This document shows positions 23,780 to 35,989 of a stretch of DNA of 64,000 bases, piece by piece. The stretch covers positions 366,649,105 through 366,713,104 of the forward strand of contig CM022297.1 of NCBI GenBank assembly GCA_011799875.1, given 5' to 3'. The position numbers were made by a program, and so were the translations under genes. Origin of the DNA: Thinopyrum elongatum (lineage: Eukaryota > Streptophyta > Magnoliopsida > Poales > Poaceae). A model generated the notes under the pieces. It was not told where the DNA came from. It made no database searches and worked only from the letters and a program-made list of their open reading frames with translations. Position 1 is the first letter of the stretch. Each line of letters starts with the position of its first letter.

Positions 23780-24360
23780 CTAACTGAACCCGAGCGAGGC
23801 GTTCGCTTACTGAACCCGAGCGATTGCACTAGCTACATTACTGAACCCGAGCGATCGATCCCTTGGCTGCTGACTGAACCCGAGCGATTCCTTCGCTGTT
23901 GCTGCTAACTGAACCGAGAAATTGATCACTACTGCTGCTTACTGAAGCCGATCGAGCCCCCGTGCGAGACGTAGCCAGCCGGTGTTGGGTTGCCTCTTGA
24001 TGAATAGTGACCATTGCTACCGTGCGCGCTGTACGTAGAACGAGTCGAGACGTGGTGAGTCGAGCCGGTTGGTTGGCTGTGGATGAACAGTTCCCGGTGG
24101 GGGTTGGATGAACAGGACCCCGTGGTAGTAGGCCGTTGCCGCTGGATGAACATGACCCCGAGGAGGCCGCCTCACCCCAGCCGGTTGGGGGTGGATGAAC
24201 AGGACCCCGTGGAGGCTCTATGAACAGCAGCCGGTGGAGGCTGGATGAACAATAGCCATGGATGAACAGTAGCCCGTGGAGGCTGCAGCAGGTCGACGGT
24301 GGATGAACAGTAGCCCGTGGAAGCTGGAGCGAGGCAATAGACAGTGGATGAACATGACCC
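23780..24360. repeat. CACTA subterminal repeat arrays
   Basis: First block: CTGAACCCGAGCGA occurs at least four times between about 23779 and 23890, with decayed copies to 23960. Second block: GATGAACAGGACCCCGTGG or GATGAACAGTAGCCCGTGGA variants recur between about 24080 and 24360. Short repeats close to the ends are the usual transposase-binding region of CACTA elements. Confidence 0.75.
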
Positions 24361-24944
24361 CGTTTCGATCGTAGGCGCTCCAACACAAGTCTGTTTCCTC
24401 CGTTTTGCGGTACGCCACATCCCTCCCAATCAATAGGACCCCGTTTCGACCGTAGGCACTCCAACACATGTCCGTTTCCACCATTTTGCGGTACGCCAGA
24501 CCCTTCCCGATGAACAAGACCCCGTTTCGATCGTACGTGGTTGAACAGAAGGCCCGTTTCCTCCGTTCTGCGGTACGCCAGACCTCGTTTCGGCTGTTCC
24601 GTCCAAGCCGGTTGGCTCCCGATGAACACGATGTATTCCGTTGCCTCCCGATGAACATGACGTTGTTTCCTCCGTTGCGACCCAACCGGTTGGCTGCCGA
24701 TGAAAAGGACGACGTCGTTGTACGCTTTCGAGACCCCTCCCGTATGTACGTATGTAGCCGTATTTACTTTCTTGCAGTGTGGCTGTATGTACGTGTACAC
24801 GATATAGACGGGACTGCGTGACATGCTACGTCCGCGCCTCTACTACGACACGTGTCGCTCCTTACTCGGCCATAGTTCATCGCTGCAGGGAGACCGATTG
24901 ACCAGTATGTACGTACACGTTCGCAACAACGCTACGTACGCTTC

Positions 24945-26385
24945 GACCTGGTGGGTCCCAGCTGTCAGGGAGGATAAGGATGCACTTCCTTGCGTGCGAA
25001 GATATAGCTGGTGGGTCCCAGCTGTCAGGGGGAGGAATCATTTTTTTTGCCCGTAGTATGGACGCACTTCCTTGCATGCTAAGATGTAGCTGGTGGGTCC
25101 CAGATGTCAGGGGGGAAACATTTTTTTCGCAAAATACAGAGTCCCTTCCGGTGGGTCCCTGCTATCTGGTGAAGGAATAATTATTTTATGCGTAATAGGA
25201 CGCACTTCCTTGCTGCAGCCGTGGACCCACCTGTCAGCCTCTCCACGTACAGTCCTCTTCTGATGGAATTCGTTCCTTGACCACGTTGACCACGCCGTGT
25301 CGAGAGCACCAAGGCGGTGGACGACGGCAAGGCCTAGGAAGGGGACGACGCGGAGCCAGGGAAGATGCGGCAGTGGATGCCCATGCGGAGAGGAGTATGA
25401 GGGTTTACTGCTTCGGCAGCAGTGTGAGGCTGCCGTCGCCGAAGAATAACAGGAGGTCTGGGTGAGTACAAGGATGGCCAGGCCAGCGATGGTAGTAGGG
25501 TGGGGTGGTGAGGCCTGCACGGCAGCACAGCCGGCCACGGGAGGCAGGAGCAGGCGGCACGGCCCGTGATGGTTTGGGCGGCTGGAGCAAGAAGACCAGA
25601 GGTTGAAGAAGCACGACAGCCGTTGGATGGACATCGTACGGTCACCGCAGCTAGAATCGTTTATATTGACTAAGTTGACAAAGCCCTGCGTCCGCGTCAA
25701 CTTAGTAGGCCCACAAGTCAGCCTTCAAATATGGTGGGTCCCACCTAGCAGCTGGCGTATTCATTTTTTGTGTGCATAATAAGGAGGCACTTCCTTGCGT
25801 TCGAAGATATAGCTGGTGGGTCCGAGCTGTCAGCAGGGGGAATGCTTTTTTCGTGAAATACAGAGGCCCTTCCGGTGGGTCCCCGCTGTCAGGTGGAGGA
25901 ATCATTATTTTGCGCGTAATAAGGAGGCACTTCCTTGCTGCGGCCGTGGACCCAGCTGTTAGCCTCTCCATGTACAGTCCTCTTCCAATGGAAGTCGTTC
26001 CTTGACCACGTTGACCACGCCGCGTCGAGAGCACCAAGGCGGGGACGACGGCGAGGCCTAGGAAGGGAATGACCAGGAGCCGGGGAAGACTCGGCAGTTG
26101 TTTCCCATGCGGAGGGGAGTACGAGGGTTTACTACTTCAGCTGTAGTGTGAGGCTGCCGTCGCTGGAGAATAACAGGAGGTCTGGGTGAGTAGAGGGATG
26201 GCTAGGCCAGCGATGGGAGTACGGTGGGGCGGTGAGGCCTGCGCGACAGCATAGCCGGCCGCAGGAGGAGGGAGCAGGCAGTCCTGCCGGCGCTTGTTTG
26301 AGCGGCTGGAGCAGGAAGAGCAGAGATTGAAGAAGCACGACGGCCGTTGGATGGACATCCAACAGTCACTGCTTTCGATGCGATC
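24945..26385. repeat. Direct duplication of about 0.7 kb (offset about 724)
   Basis: The segment near 24945-25660 recurs at about 25728-26385. Two markers give nearly the same spacing: ACTTCCTTGCTGC at 25204 and 25929 (725), and ATGGACATC at 25627 and 26351 (724). Inside each copy a shorter unit with GGTGGGTCCCAGCTGTCAGG and CACTTCCTTGCGTGCGAAGA recurs every 60-80 bases. Degenerate copies of the short unit continue to about 27050. Confidence 0.8.
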
Positions 26386-27336
26386 CCAACTATTTTTAAT
26401 CCTGAAATTTCGAGTCACGTTCAAACTAATTTGAAAAATAAATTTATATCAATATAAAATCCAAATAATTGTCCACGCATAAAAATCAATGGAATTTAAA
26501 ATCTTGAAATGAAAAAAAAGAATTTTGAAACTAATTGCCGGTTTGATGTGTTTTAAAAATGTACAAACCATTTCTCATTACTGATAGCCCATTTTCTAGG
26601 CAAGCCGAATGAAACTCTCCTCGTCTTGAAAGATTTGCAGCCCAGCAGGGCTGACAAAGCAAGTAGGCCTCGGTTGGGTATTCTGCAAAAGAACAAAAAA
26701 ACTGGGCTAGCCATTTTCAAAAAGAAAAAAAACTACTGGGTTGGTCTTGTGGTAAACATAAAATAAAAGGCTGGCTAGACAGGCCAGAGTGCCCCGCATA
26801 GCCCAGTTGACACCCTGCTTTCGTCTCAAAAACAAAAAGAACTAGGCGAGCTGCTGGGTCCCTGGTGTCAGCCGCTCGTTGTGCAATTCTCTTGTTTATT
26901 GACTACGTTGACAATGGCATGGGACCCAGATGTCAGAAATCCATTAGGAGGAGCCATTTTTTTGGCTTGAAATAAGGAGGCACTTGCTTGCGTACTGCCA
27001 TGACCCTGGTGGGTCCTTGCTGTCATCCTCTCCACATACAATCATCTTCTGATTGTGTACGCGTCAACCTAGTAGGCCCACAAGTCAGCCTCTAAACCCG
27101 TGGCAGACAAATACAACCCATTTAAAAAAATAATAGCCCATTCCATATGTTCAAACGGAAAGTTCAACATTCAGAGCAAAGTAACAGGTCTGATCCAGAT
27201 ATAGAGTACTGAACTTCCATGTTGACAACCATCATAGCCAGGTTAACTATCTACTCCCAGTAATACTCTAGTAGTGTACAAGTACTAACTTACTCTTAGC
27301 TAACTAGACGATGCCGGCAGCCATGTGTGGGACACG

Positions 27337-27993
27337 CTAAACGTCGGCACCGATGTCCTCCTCCTTGCCTCGGACTTGCCAAAGGTGCGGTAGGGCACGT
27401 TGCTCGTGTGCGTTGGCCCTTTCCATGTCGGCGTGGTCCACCGAACCTTCGGCTTCTAAGCGGGAAACCCACTTGACGAGATGGTAGTAAAATTCGGCAT
27501 CGCGAACGCGTGTGTGCCCGACAGCCTCCAGGGCTATTTGCCGGGCGCCAGCCTCCACGTAGTCGGCCCAGTTGCGGGCGCTCTGCTCGTGACTCAGAGC
27601 ATCGATGCGCTGCTGCTTCATGCCCTGCTGGCGGCGCAAATCGGTGATACGCTGCTCCTCCGCCAGGCGGTTGCGCTCCAACAAGTCCTCATACTCCGCA
27701 TTGCCATCTAAAGACCGATAGAATGCCTCCTCCCTCCGTCTGCCTTCCGGTGAAAAACCGAACACTAGTTCCGGTGGTGACCGCCTCCGGCGTCGCCTAT
27801 TGCGGACGGGCGAGGGCATGACGGACGTGGCGAGAGTGCGGGCAAGTGGCGAGTGACGTCGGGCCGGTGGGGGCTTATGAGGATATGGTGACTTGGGTGA
27901 TGGTGCCACTGGAGAACGCCGGGAACCAGTAATTATAGGCGGAAGGTAGGTGAACCAGCGTGTCGCGGGAAATGCGACGGTCATCGCGGTCAT
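27337..27993 (-). CDS. CACTA-associated protein, unknown function
   Basis: A 218-codon frame. The N-terminal 60 residues are Pro/Arg-rich and may be non-coding; a better start is the ATG near 27820 (MPSPVRNRRRRRRSPPELVF), which gives a basic N-terminus. The rest is a charged helical region (ERNRLAEEQRITDLRRQQGM) that looks like a coiled coil, then EFYYHLVKWVSRLEAEGSVD, and an acidic end. I associate this type of ORF with Triticeae CACTA elements, where it lies beside the transposase; that comes from memory of the family. No transposase motif is present here. The frame is intact. Confidence 0.55.
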   Translation of the reverse strand: MTAMTVAFPATRWFTYLPPIITGSRRSPVAPSPKSPYPHKPPPARRHSPLARTLATSVMPSPVRNRRRRRRSPPELVFGFSPEGRRREEAFYRSLDGNAEYEDLLERNRLAEEQRITDLRRQQGMKQQRIDALSHEQSARNWADYVEAGARQIALEAVGHTRVRDAEFYYHLVKWVSRLEAEGSVDHADMERANAHEQRALPHLWQVRGKEEDIGADV

Positions 27994-28080
27994 CGGAATT
28001 CAATGCATAAGCAGGCATGGCTTAACGTGCCAGCTTGCCGTGGAAAACAAGAAAAACTGAAATTATGACTGTGCCGCCCC

Positions 28081-31000
28081 GTCCCGTCCCGTCAGTGGTG
28101 CGTCCTGTCCGTGCTGGGTCGCATGTTGGCATGACGGTCAAACCAGTGCGCTCGATTCATCCAGATGAGGTACGTGCGTGATCCGCTAGTTAATCGCGTA
28201 GGATCGAGTTGGTCGGATAGTGTACGTGTAGGATCGCAATAGCTGATGAACGTTCGCTGGGAGATAAGGCATTTGCGAACATTTTTGCTGGTAGTTTCTT
28301 CAGATTCGCATGGCATTTTCTTCAGAACAGCATGTCAATTTATTCAGAGGTAGGCATTTTTATTCAAAAAACTGCCACCTTCGGATCTTGTGTCGCAACT
28401 AAAACTGCCAGGAGCGTATTAGTAAGCTAGCTAGTGATTGATCAGTAACTTGTAAACACTGAGCGAACAGAAATAAGGAACTGCTAGTAACTTGTAAACA
28501 CTGAGCACACAGAAATAAGGATCATGCTGTGCACAGTAGTAAGAGTCGATCCGTTCGAAATGTTCACACGAGACTCACAGGCCTGGCATTGTAATATGTT
28601 CACATTAGTAGCCCAAATTCACAACCAACTAGTATGATTCCCATACATAAGATCAACATGTTAATGCATCTCAATGATTCATAGATCATATACAAATATG
28701 TAGCTCCAAAAGCAAAGATCTAGAAAAAAATATGTTCTTGCTACCAACATGGATGCTTCTCTGGGCCAACATTCAGTATAGAGTGAAAGACAAATTTGTT
28801 TGTGAAGTCTACAATTCCTCTTGCAAACGTAAGTGGTTTCACCAACAGTTGGAACCATGAGAATGAACCACACATGATGGAGGAACATCCACTACAATAT
28901 GATTTGGCCTTCTCTCGATCACACAGCGAGACTATTTTTGGAATACAAACTTTAACTTAGGCAAAACGATGCCCATTGTATAATCAGACCAAAGCAATGA
29001 AGCACCTAGTGTTGGCCAATAAATAGTATAGTACTACTTTTGTGCAGTCCATGAAGTGACTATCCAATCTTTCTGTGTCTATTTTCAAATGGCACTGCAT
29101 GCAGTGACTATACTATTCTCCTGTGCAGTTCCACCAAAATTGAGGTCACTTTGTTTGTTTGCCAAATAGCAAAGGGCAGACATCTGTCTGCACAAATATC
29201 AAGCAGCTAGTAAACATATACCCCACCTTGTATTTTCGGTTTAAACACGTCTCTTCCGCTTAGCATCTGTCATGTTTTGCACTGGACAATTTGATACTGT
29301 CATGTTTTGCCCTGGACAATTTCGTACTGAATTGATTTGCTGGTACAGAGCAGAAATATAGCGCCTATTCTTCATCAGACTAAGGATATCCATGTTCGCA
29401 GTGATGGAAGAGGTGAAATTGATACAACCCAAATTGAGCATCCAATCATTGAATCATGTCCTGCACCTCGAATGTAGGTCCACCCTGCCAATATATTCAC
29501 ATACAAACCACTAATATTACTATCTAATGACAATACAAAAAAGAGTAGCAAGATAGTAGCAAACCATATACCTTCGTAATGAACAGCTCATAGTGCCACC
29601 AATTGGATATAACGGTTTGGAAGAAAACATGCTCCTAATGTTGAACCATTTGGACTTTTTGTGCAATTCCACTAAAATTGAGCATCCCTGTTTGCACAGA
29701 TATTGAAAGTGTGATTACTATAAAAGTGGCACTAGTTGAAGCATAGACTCACAAATATAAGCATTCCAATTTCTTAATGGAAAAAGGTAGCAAGACTGTT
29801 TCTAACCACCTGTTTGAAGGAATAAATAAGGCAACAGCGGCTGATGTCAGGAAGGCATACATAGTATTTTCTTAAAAACTAAACCATTCCTGACCTTTCC
29901 TCTTCTTTTTAGCATATTTTGTGCAGTTCAACTAAAATAAAATGCCATCACCGCCTTGACAATTCAGTGACACTGTACAAAAAGAAATGATTTACCATTA
30001 CATCATGATGTCAGGTATGTGATCGACAGGCATTAGAGACAAACATGCAGACCTCCTCCGATAACATAATGAACATTAATTTTAACAAAGGTGTGACTAG
30101 CTTTACCGGCATAATTTGAGTGAACTCTACACCCTCTGTTCCTTAATATAAGACGTTTTCGCAGTTCAATTTAAAGTACCCAAATGTCTAGTATTTAGAA
30201 AAACAGGTAGTAGTTTTCTTGAGCACATATCTGGGAAAGCTTGCCACACCTTATATATGTCCATACGCTAATGCAACACCATTCAAATAGTACAAATCTA
30301 CACTAATCCAGTGGCTAGTGCAACAGTAGAGTAGTTTTTTTTATTATGGGGTACAGTACAATGGTTTTACTAAACAAATTTCTATAAGCTAGCACTGGAA
30401 GATTTCTATAAGCATTAACAATACAAAATGTAAAGGTAACAAGTTTCAGCATTGGTATACTAGCTGTGCAACAGCATTAAACCAAATACAAAAGTCTGAA
30501 GGTAACTAGCATTACTAACTAATGACAGTATAATTTTTTTTGCAAACCATGATCTTCAAGGTAAATATCATTTCAAACTCGAGGGGACTTGAAAAATTGC
30601 TATCCCAATCTTGATAATCGATCAAACATAAAAACTTGATCAACCGAATCAAGAAAATAGCCAGAGGAGGAGGTGCCCACTCTCGACCTTTCCTCTTCTC
30701 TTCATAATTATTTGTGCAGTTTAACCAAAATAAAATGACATCAGCGCCTTGGCATTTTAGTGACACTATACAAAAAATTGACTTATCTCATGAAAATGAG
30801 GTATGTAATCTATAAGCATTAACAGTGCAAAAATCTGAAGGTAGTAACAAGTTTCATCGTTGGTATACTGGCTGTGCAACAGCATTAGAATGCCTTAGCT
30901 GAAAAATCTTTAATACATCCACAATCAACAGCTAACCCTGAAATAATCCAGTGACATTAAATAGCATTGCTTAAATTTATCGATGGCATTAGACTGAGTG

Positions 31001-31621
31001 CGACATTAGTTAAATGTGGCATCACTTTAGCAGTAGCATTGCTTGACTTTACCGCTGGCGTTATACTAACAGCAAAAAAGTGGCAATAAGAGCATGGGAG
31101 GCCCATTCGGATAGTGGGCGCACTAGTACGATGTACCTCCACAGACGCATAGAGTGGTGAGGGAGGGATGGTTGCCCAGAGCAACAAATATCCAGGCAGC
31201 ATATGTGGATTACATCCCATTTTTGTTCTCTTTAGCCACCTTTTTCCTATGTGAGGACAACAAACCGATCGACCTGGTCATTCTCTATTGCGTTGTCATG
31301 CCTTTCTACCCTTTTTCAACCAAGAGACACGAGACTCGTTCCTTAGCTACTGATTTTCCCCTTTTCAACCTAGATGCGGGTTCGATGCATAGTCTCTTCG
31401 ACAGTACTTTCTCCCTTCCTTTCCTTATTCAACCCAGACATGGATTAGTCTGCATGAAGTAGGGTTTCCTTTAATAGTGCAAATTAAGATTTTCGTCTGC
31501 GTGACCAGCAGAGCAGAGGATAGAAAATTGGGGAGATGGTGGAGTGGAAAAAGATCCACATGCAGCGATGTGGCAGATGGGGCAATAGAACAAGGGTATG
31601 GTTCGAAAAGAGGTAGCATAC
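28081..31621. other. AT-rich low-repeat stretch, no clear gene
   Basis: Only short ORFs without recognisable content. Visible structure: an imperfect tandem pair of a TAACTTGTAAACACTGAGC unit at about 28445-28520; a segment with TTGTGCAGTTCAACTAAAATA at about 29920 that recurs at about 30710; a GGTATACTAGCTGTGCAACA segment at about 30457 that recurs at about 30862; and an AGCATTGCTTAA unit repeated about 73 bases apart near 30962 and 31034. At about 30132 there is one end of a decayed Stowaway-like MITE (CCTCTGTTCCTTAATATAAG). It may be an intron or 3' part of the transcript proposed at 31622-31704, or transposon interior. Confidence 0.4.
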
Positions 31622-31704
31622 CTGAGGGTCAGCGGGAAGTGGCTTCGCTCGTGGTCGTCATCCTCCGCACACACTACGGCAGCGAGGTTGGGGATGGAGG
31701 CCAT
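31622..31704 (-). CDS. Candidate first coding exon, unknown gene
   Basis: ATG at 31704 starts MASIPNLAAVVCAEDDDHE and the frame reaches a consensus donor CTCAG|GTATGC at 31622/31621. A TATA-like GATATATAGG lies at about 31930-31940 on the minus strand, followed by a CT-rich stretch like a plant 5' leader. The downstream exons would lie to the left in the AT-rich region but I cannot identify them. I do not recognise the protein. It could equally be a chance combination. Confidence 0.25.
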
Positions 31705-32354
31705 CCCGCGCGGGTGCTAGGTATGAGAGGACGGCCTTGTCTTCAGTGTGTGACCTCGCTCGCCGACGACGAGTGCGTCAATGCTGCACGTCCTTTTCTT
31801 CCCCGGTGGATCTGTGACCACCAGTGAGGAGGGAGAGAGAGGGGCACCACCGTCTTTTTTAGATCTGGAGAGAGGGTGATAGTGTGAGAAGCAAGTGGGT
31901 AGCCCTTAGCAAGCAAGCGCTAAAGCTCCAGCCTATATATCTTTTTTGATACTAGTACTAGAGGTGGAGTAGTGGTAGAGTAGTTTATATTTTCTCTACA
32001 TACAGTACCAGTTAGTCGTGCTTCAAAACTGAACGGCACGCCATTAAAAAAATAAAGTTGAGAAATAATGCGGCACCTCGGGCCAACGCGGCGAGATTGC
32101 ATTTTGCACGAAAAATGACACACCATGTTTCATTGACATGTGGTCCCATTCCAACATGTCAGTGAGACGATGGCGAGTCCTTTTGTACAATTTCCGAACG
32201 GACGTCTATGTAGGCCGGGGCGCCTCTTCCTGTACCGTGGCAACCGTCCATCGCCTCTTCGCCTTTCCCTCTCGATTTGGAACTGCTGTTGCATGCTCTT
32301 CCTCCCTCCATTTGCCTTCACCCTTCTTTCTGCCATTGTTCGATCGTCTTCTCC

Positions 32355-33760
32355 ATGGAGGGAACAGGCCAGAAATGACCCCGTTATTCTTGCCCCGATC
32401 TGAAAGATGACGTGGTGGAGGAACTCATTGATCGGTGCGACATCATCACCTCGGCTAGCATGGCAGGTTCGTTCAAGACCATTCTCGACTCAACAAATAA
32501 CATCATTACAAAGAACCCAAGGGTTCAGGAGCGGTTTGATCTCCCCTATCTTCTTCGCCATGACCCTGCTCGCTGGTGCGGGGACGACGGAAGCCTCGCC
32601 TTGTGCAAGTTGATGCCGCTTGATAATGATACGTGTGACGTTAAGATGCCATCACTTAAGGGTAAGGCCTGGGCAGGCGCAAATGGAGATTGGGTTGTTT
32701 ATATTGGGTACAACTGCGAGTGGGAACTTGTGAGTGTGTACACTCGTCACCGGGTTCCACTTCCAAAAATCTCAGAGTGCCCTGAGGTTGAGCACACAGA
32801 TGATCTACGTAGGTTCAAATACGATCATGGTGACTGTCGTCTACAGAAGATAGCAATTTCTCGAGTTCCCAACCGCTCTTGGGATTACATGAACTATCAT
32901 GTTGTTGCTATCTTCGACAAGCTTGTTGCCGTCCTTACTTCCACGCCTCGATGGATATTGCTCAAAAATCAATTTTTGTACACGGATGAGTACTGTGATG
33001 CAATTCAATACGAGAGTCTTGTGTTTGCTGCCACCACTCATGGCACTATTTTTGCATGGAATCCTTATTGTTTCGGTACGTTTGTCTTCCACTGTAATTA
33101 GAATTGTTTCATCCACGTGCATGCGAGTTAGTATCCCCGTACTAATTAACCTTCTTGTGTTTCCAAGGTCTTGTGAACATTCCACCACCTATACTTGAAA
33201 AAATTTATAACCAAGGGGGAGATGATGATGGTGATGATCACAAGCATGAGGACGAGTAGTACCTACATGCTCAGTGGCGCCTGGCAACTTATTCTGATGG
33301 ATCACCTCTTCTTGTATGTATACAGGGCACTGCTGATGTTACTAAGGAAGTAGGTGTTGTCTCCCATGGTCGCACTCTCCGGACCTATTCCAACATCCAT
33401 TGCAGGGTATTCGGGATGGATACTAGTGTGCTAGCGCCAGCACCTTCTGCTTGGTTCCATATTGATAGTCTTGGAGAAAACTCGCTCTTCCTTGGACAAA
33501 ACTATCCAATGATGGTGAAAGGCGATACAGCTGCTGTTGGCACAACGTTACTACCGTTTATGAGAAGCAACTGTATCTATACCTCGGACATTGCTATGGT
33601 TCCCTACCCTAGCTATCACAATATGCGTCTTGATATAGGCCGCTTCAGCCTGGATGATGAGTCCTGCGTTGGTCTCGATATTGACAATAGCTTCCCCTTC
33701 CCAGAGGCTTACTTATGGTTCAAAGCAAGCATTTCCAACACCGAGGATTGGTTGAGCTGA
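32355..33760 (+). pseudogene. DUF295/F-box family gene with two nonsense codons
   Basis: Exon 1 (32355-33075) begins ATG with MEGTGQK, then a TGA at 32376-32378, then a degenerate F-box-like LKDDVVEELIDRCD. The rest is the DUF295 type: CDVKMPSLKGKAWAGANGDW, then RRFKYDHGDCRLQKIAIS. A 92-base intron (33076-33167, GTACGT...CCAAG) keeps phase. Exon 2 (33168-33760) has an acidic Asp/His run, a TAG at 33257-33259, then FHIDSLGENSLFLGQNYPMM, MVPYPSYHNMRLDIGRFSL and a final TGA. Members of this cereal family usually carry F-box plus DUF295 beta-propeller. Conserved splice sites with two stops suggest recent loss. No in-frame ATG lies between the TGA and about 32460. Confidence 0.8.
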
Positions 33761-35186
33761 AGTTCATTTCATTGCTTGTTATTTGTTGTGCGATAAAAAC
33801 TTTAGTATTTACTAGAATGTTTTGTTGGAAATAATCTATAATCCAACATGTATCTTCATTGTCGTTGTGTGTTGATGACTTGTTGTATGTAATGAATGGT
33901 ACATTTGCATATGCATGTCATAAACTCAATTTATGAATGGTTTTTGAGTCACTTCTTGGAGTGTGAGTACCGTAGTAGTATAGCCACCATCCGGTTATAT
34001 GAAGTAGCCACATCACATAGAGCCAACCTAATAGTGGAGTATGCTAGTGCAATAGTTAGTCCTAGTAGTAGTATACCATCAACTAGAGCTAGGTGTCACA
34101 CGGAGGCCAAGAAATATGGTGATAGCGTGACTGCGTGAGATGGGCTTGTACGTAGTATGTTGTAGGCACAGGGCTTGCCATGTTTCCTACTCCGCCGTTC
34201 TAAATGTGGAGAAGATTTGGTCGAGTTCTTCCTCCTTTTGCCGACACGTGGGACATCCAGCAACCAGGTCATGTCATGCAAGAAAATGGAGTGCTAGTTG
34301 AAGCCACGTGATGTGCATCTTGGGTTAAACTGTAAATAGAATCTTACTCTTGAGTAACTCCAAAAGCGGCCACCGAAGATCTTTATTGGATTTGTTTTTC
34401 ATCACCAGCACGTCGAGGTGAAAGATGTGCAGGTTCAGTGGGTCGTCTTGAGTTTTCACTGACATGTGGGACCGCATGTGAGAAAACAGACGATGGGCAC
34501 ACTCCGCGCGTCTGCTGGCTAGCTGAGAAGAGAGAGAGAGGAGGGCTGAGCACGGACTCCAGGAAATTTCGCGACAATGTGAGTAGTACTAGTGGTGTAC
34601 CGTACTCCTGGAGAGATAATGTGCTCACTCTACGTAACTAGCACCTTGATATAGTGGGGTGGCATGGGCCATAACTAGCATTCACGTCTAGCAATACGGC
34701 ACATGCCACCCACACGAGTCCCATCTGACACCAATTTTCTTGGAGTCCATGCTACATCTATCTCTTCTTCCTCTTGTTTTCTCTAATTCAGCAATCGCGT
34801 AGTGGGCGGGGTGGGGGTTTGCCGATAGTCGGTTTGCTCAACTGCGGTCCCACTTGTAAGTGAAAATGCAACACAACACGCATTCCCCCTTGAGCGGCGT
34901 GCCGGACCAACCATGTGGGGGTGCGACACGAACACGGCAGGCTTTTCCTTTTGAACTTGTAACTTGTAAAATTTGGTTCTGCTCCATGGCGCAACCGATA
35001 GATAGAAATAATGATTTTCCCTAGTGTAATGAGAAGTTTGGTTCTGGCGAGGTTCATGCATGGAGTACGTGCGCAAATTATGAAGTTGATGCGAAAGGTA
35101 AGATAATTAGTAGTACAATATACTACTACATGGACTTGACAGAAAGATAAAGATACATATGGATCCATCAACGACATCCTCACGCC
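33761..35186. other. Intergenic, nothing definite
   Basis: Holds only short frames without family resemblance. The first 100-200 bases are the likely 3' region of the DUF295 pseudogene. A GCGGTCCCACTTGTAAGTGA stretch near 34843 and GTGGGACCGCATGTGAG near 34465 are short, partly inverted relatives of each other. Confidence 0.35.
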
Positions 35187-35747
35187 CTAGTGCGCTGGGT
35201 CACCAACTGACGTGTGAGGAGCAGCGGCGTTGGCGGCGAGCTCAACGTGCTTCTGAACAATGCATTCCAAGGTTGCCCTGCGGTCCAAGAAGGCCAGCAT
35301 CCTATCGTCCTCTTCTTGCACGTAGTAGTCCATGTGGATGATTTGCGCGTAGACGTGGGTGATTACGTCGATGTTGTCTTGCTGCGCCAGGCGCTGCGCG
35401 GCGAGCGCAACCTTGAGGTGGACATTCTCCGGCTCGACGGCGGGCAGTCGCAGGGCCACCAGTGCGTCAAAGAGTTTGTCACCATAGAGGCCATTGAGGG
35501 TGGCGGGCATCACAGAGCCTGGGCGCGTGGGCTGGAGGCGTACGTCAAGGTCGTCCGCGAGCTTCTTGACGATGGTGAACTTGTCGAGGAAGCTGATGAG
35601 GACCTCGTCGAACAAGGAGACGAAGTTGTTGTCCAAGAGGCCTCTCGCCCTGGCGGCCTCAAGCACAACCTGGAGACGTTCCTCGGTGCCAGGCCGCAGG
35701 CCAGCATCGTGGACCATCTGGCACAGCCGGCTGATGCTCGCGCTCAT
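35187..35747 (-). CDS. Intact single-exon gene, unknown 186-residue protein
   Basis: ATG at 35747 in good context (GAGGCGATGAGC), open to a stop at 35187-35189. The protein is mostly helical and acidic-amphipathic: LCQMVHDAGLRPGTEERLQV, then SLFDEVLISFLDKFTIVKKL, then TLNGLYGDKLFDALVALRLP, VALAAQRLAQQDNIDVITHV and an acidic QEEDDRMLAFLDRRATLECI. There is no signal peptide, membrane segment or metal-binding motif, so it is probably soluble. A TATA box lies about 118 bases upstream. It is GC-rich at third codon positions compared with its AT-rich surroundings. I do not recognise the family. It is the only gene in the window with promoter, start, open frame and stop all intact and no overlap with a transposon. 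Confidence 0.65.
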   Translation of the reverse strand: MSASISRLCQMVHDAGLRPGTEERLQVVLEAARARGLLDNNFVSLFDEVLISFLDKFTIVKKLADDLDVRLQPTRPGSVMPATLNGLYGDKLFDALVALRLPAVEPENVHLKVALAAQRLAQQDNIDVITHVYAQIIHMDYYVQEEDDRMLAFLDRRATLECIVQKHVELAANAAAPHTSVGDPAH

Positions 35748-35860
35748 CGCCTCGATGGGTCTAGCTTCTAGTCAACTGATGTTGCGATTGGAGTGATCAC
35801 TCTTGCCCTTGGTTAGGGTGCGTAGGTGCATAGGATTTCATAGATTGGACTGGCGGGGAG

Positions 35861-35870
35861 CCTTTATATG
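35861..35870 (-). promoter_or_regulatory. TATA box of the 35187-35747 gene
   Basis: CATATAAAGG on the minus strand, 116-123 bases upstream of the ATG at 35747. The intervening leader has no upstream stop-start problem that I can see apart from one short ATG near 35838. Confidence 0.55.
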
Positions 35871-35989
35871 AGAAGTGCAGACTGCGTTGCATTCACGTGT
35901 GTGTTGGCCATCTACTCCTCGGCCCTCCCTCCGTGCCGGTGCAGTATAGTCATCTCACCGAGACCAAGTTGGGGCAAAACGAGAGAACT

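Larger units (their letters stand above)
23416..28080. mobile_element. CACTA DNA transposon, one end
   Basis: The terminus reads CACTACAAAAAAAAAGACAC at 23416, the standard CACTA terminal inverted repeat start. It is followed by the subterminal arrays, a 724-base duplication and a CACTA-associated ORF. The opposite terminus (TTTTGTAGTG) was not found by eye anywhere downstream, so the right limit is arbitrary, drawn after the ORF at 27993. The terminus abuts the interior of the 14718-23415 element. Confidence 0.75.

Noticed and set aside
32412..33101. Start of the DUF295 gene at the GTG of 32412
   Set aside because: GTG starts are not normal for plant nuclear genes, and the in-frame ATG with an early TGA lies upstream at 32355.
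35214..35771. Plus-strand frame opposite the 35187-35747 gene
   Set aside because: The minus-strand frame has a TATA box, good start context and plausible composition; the plus-strand one is a GC-rich shadow.
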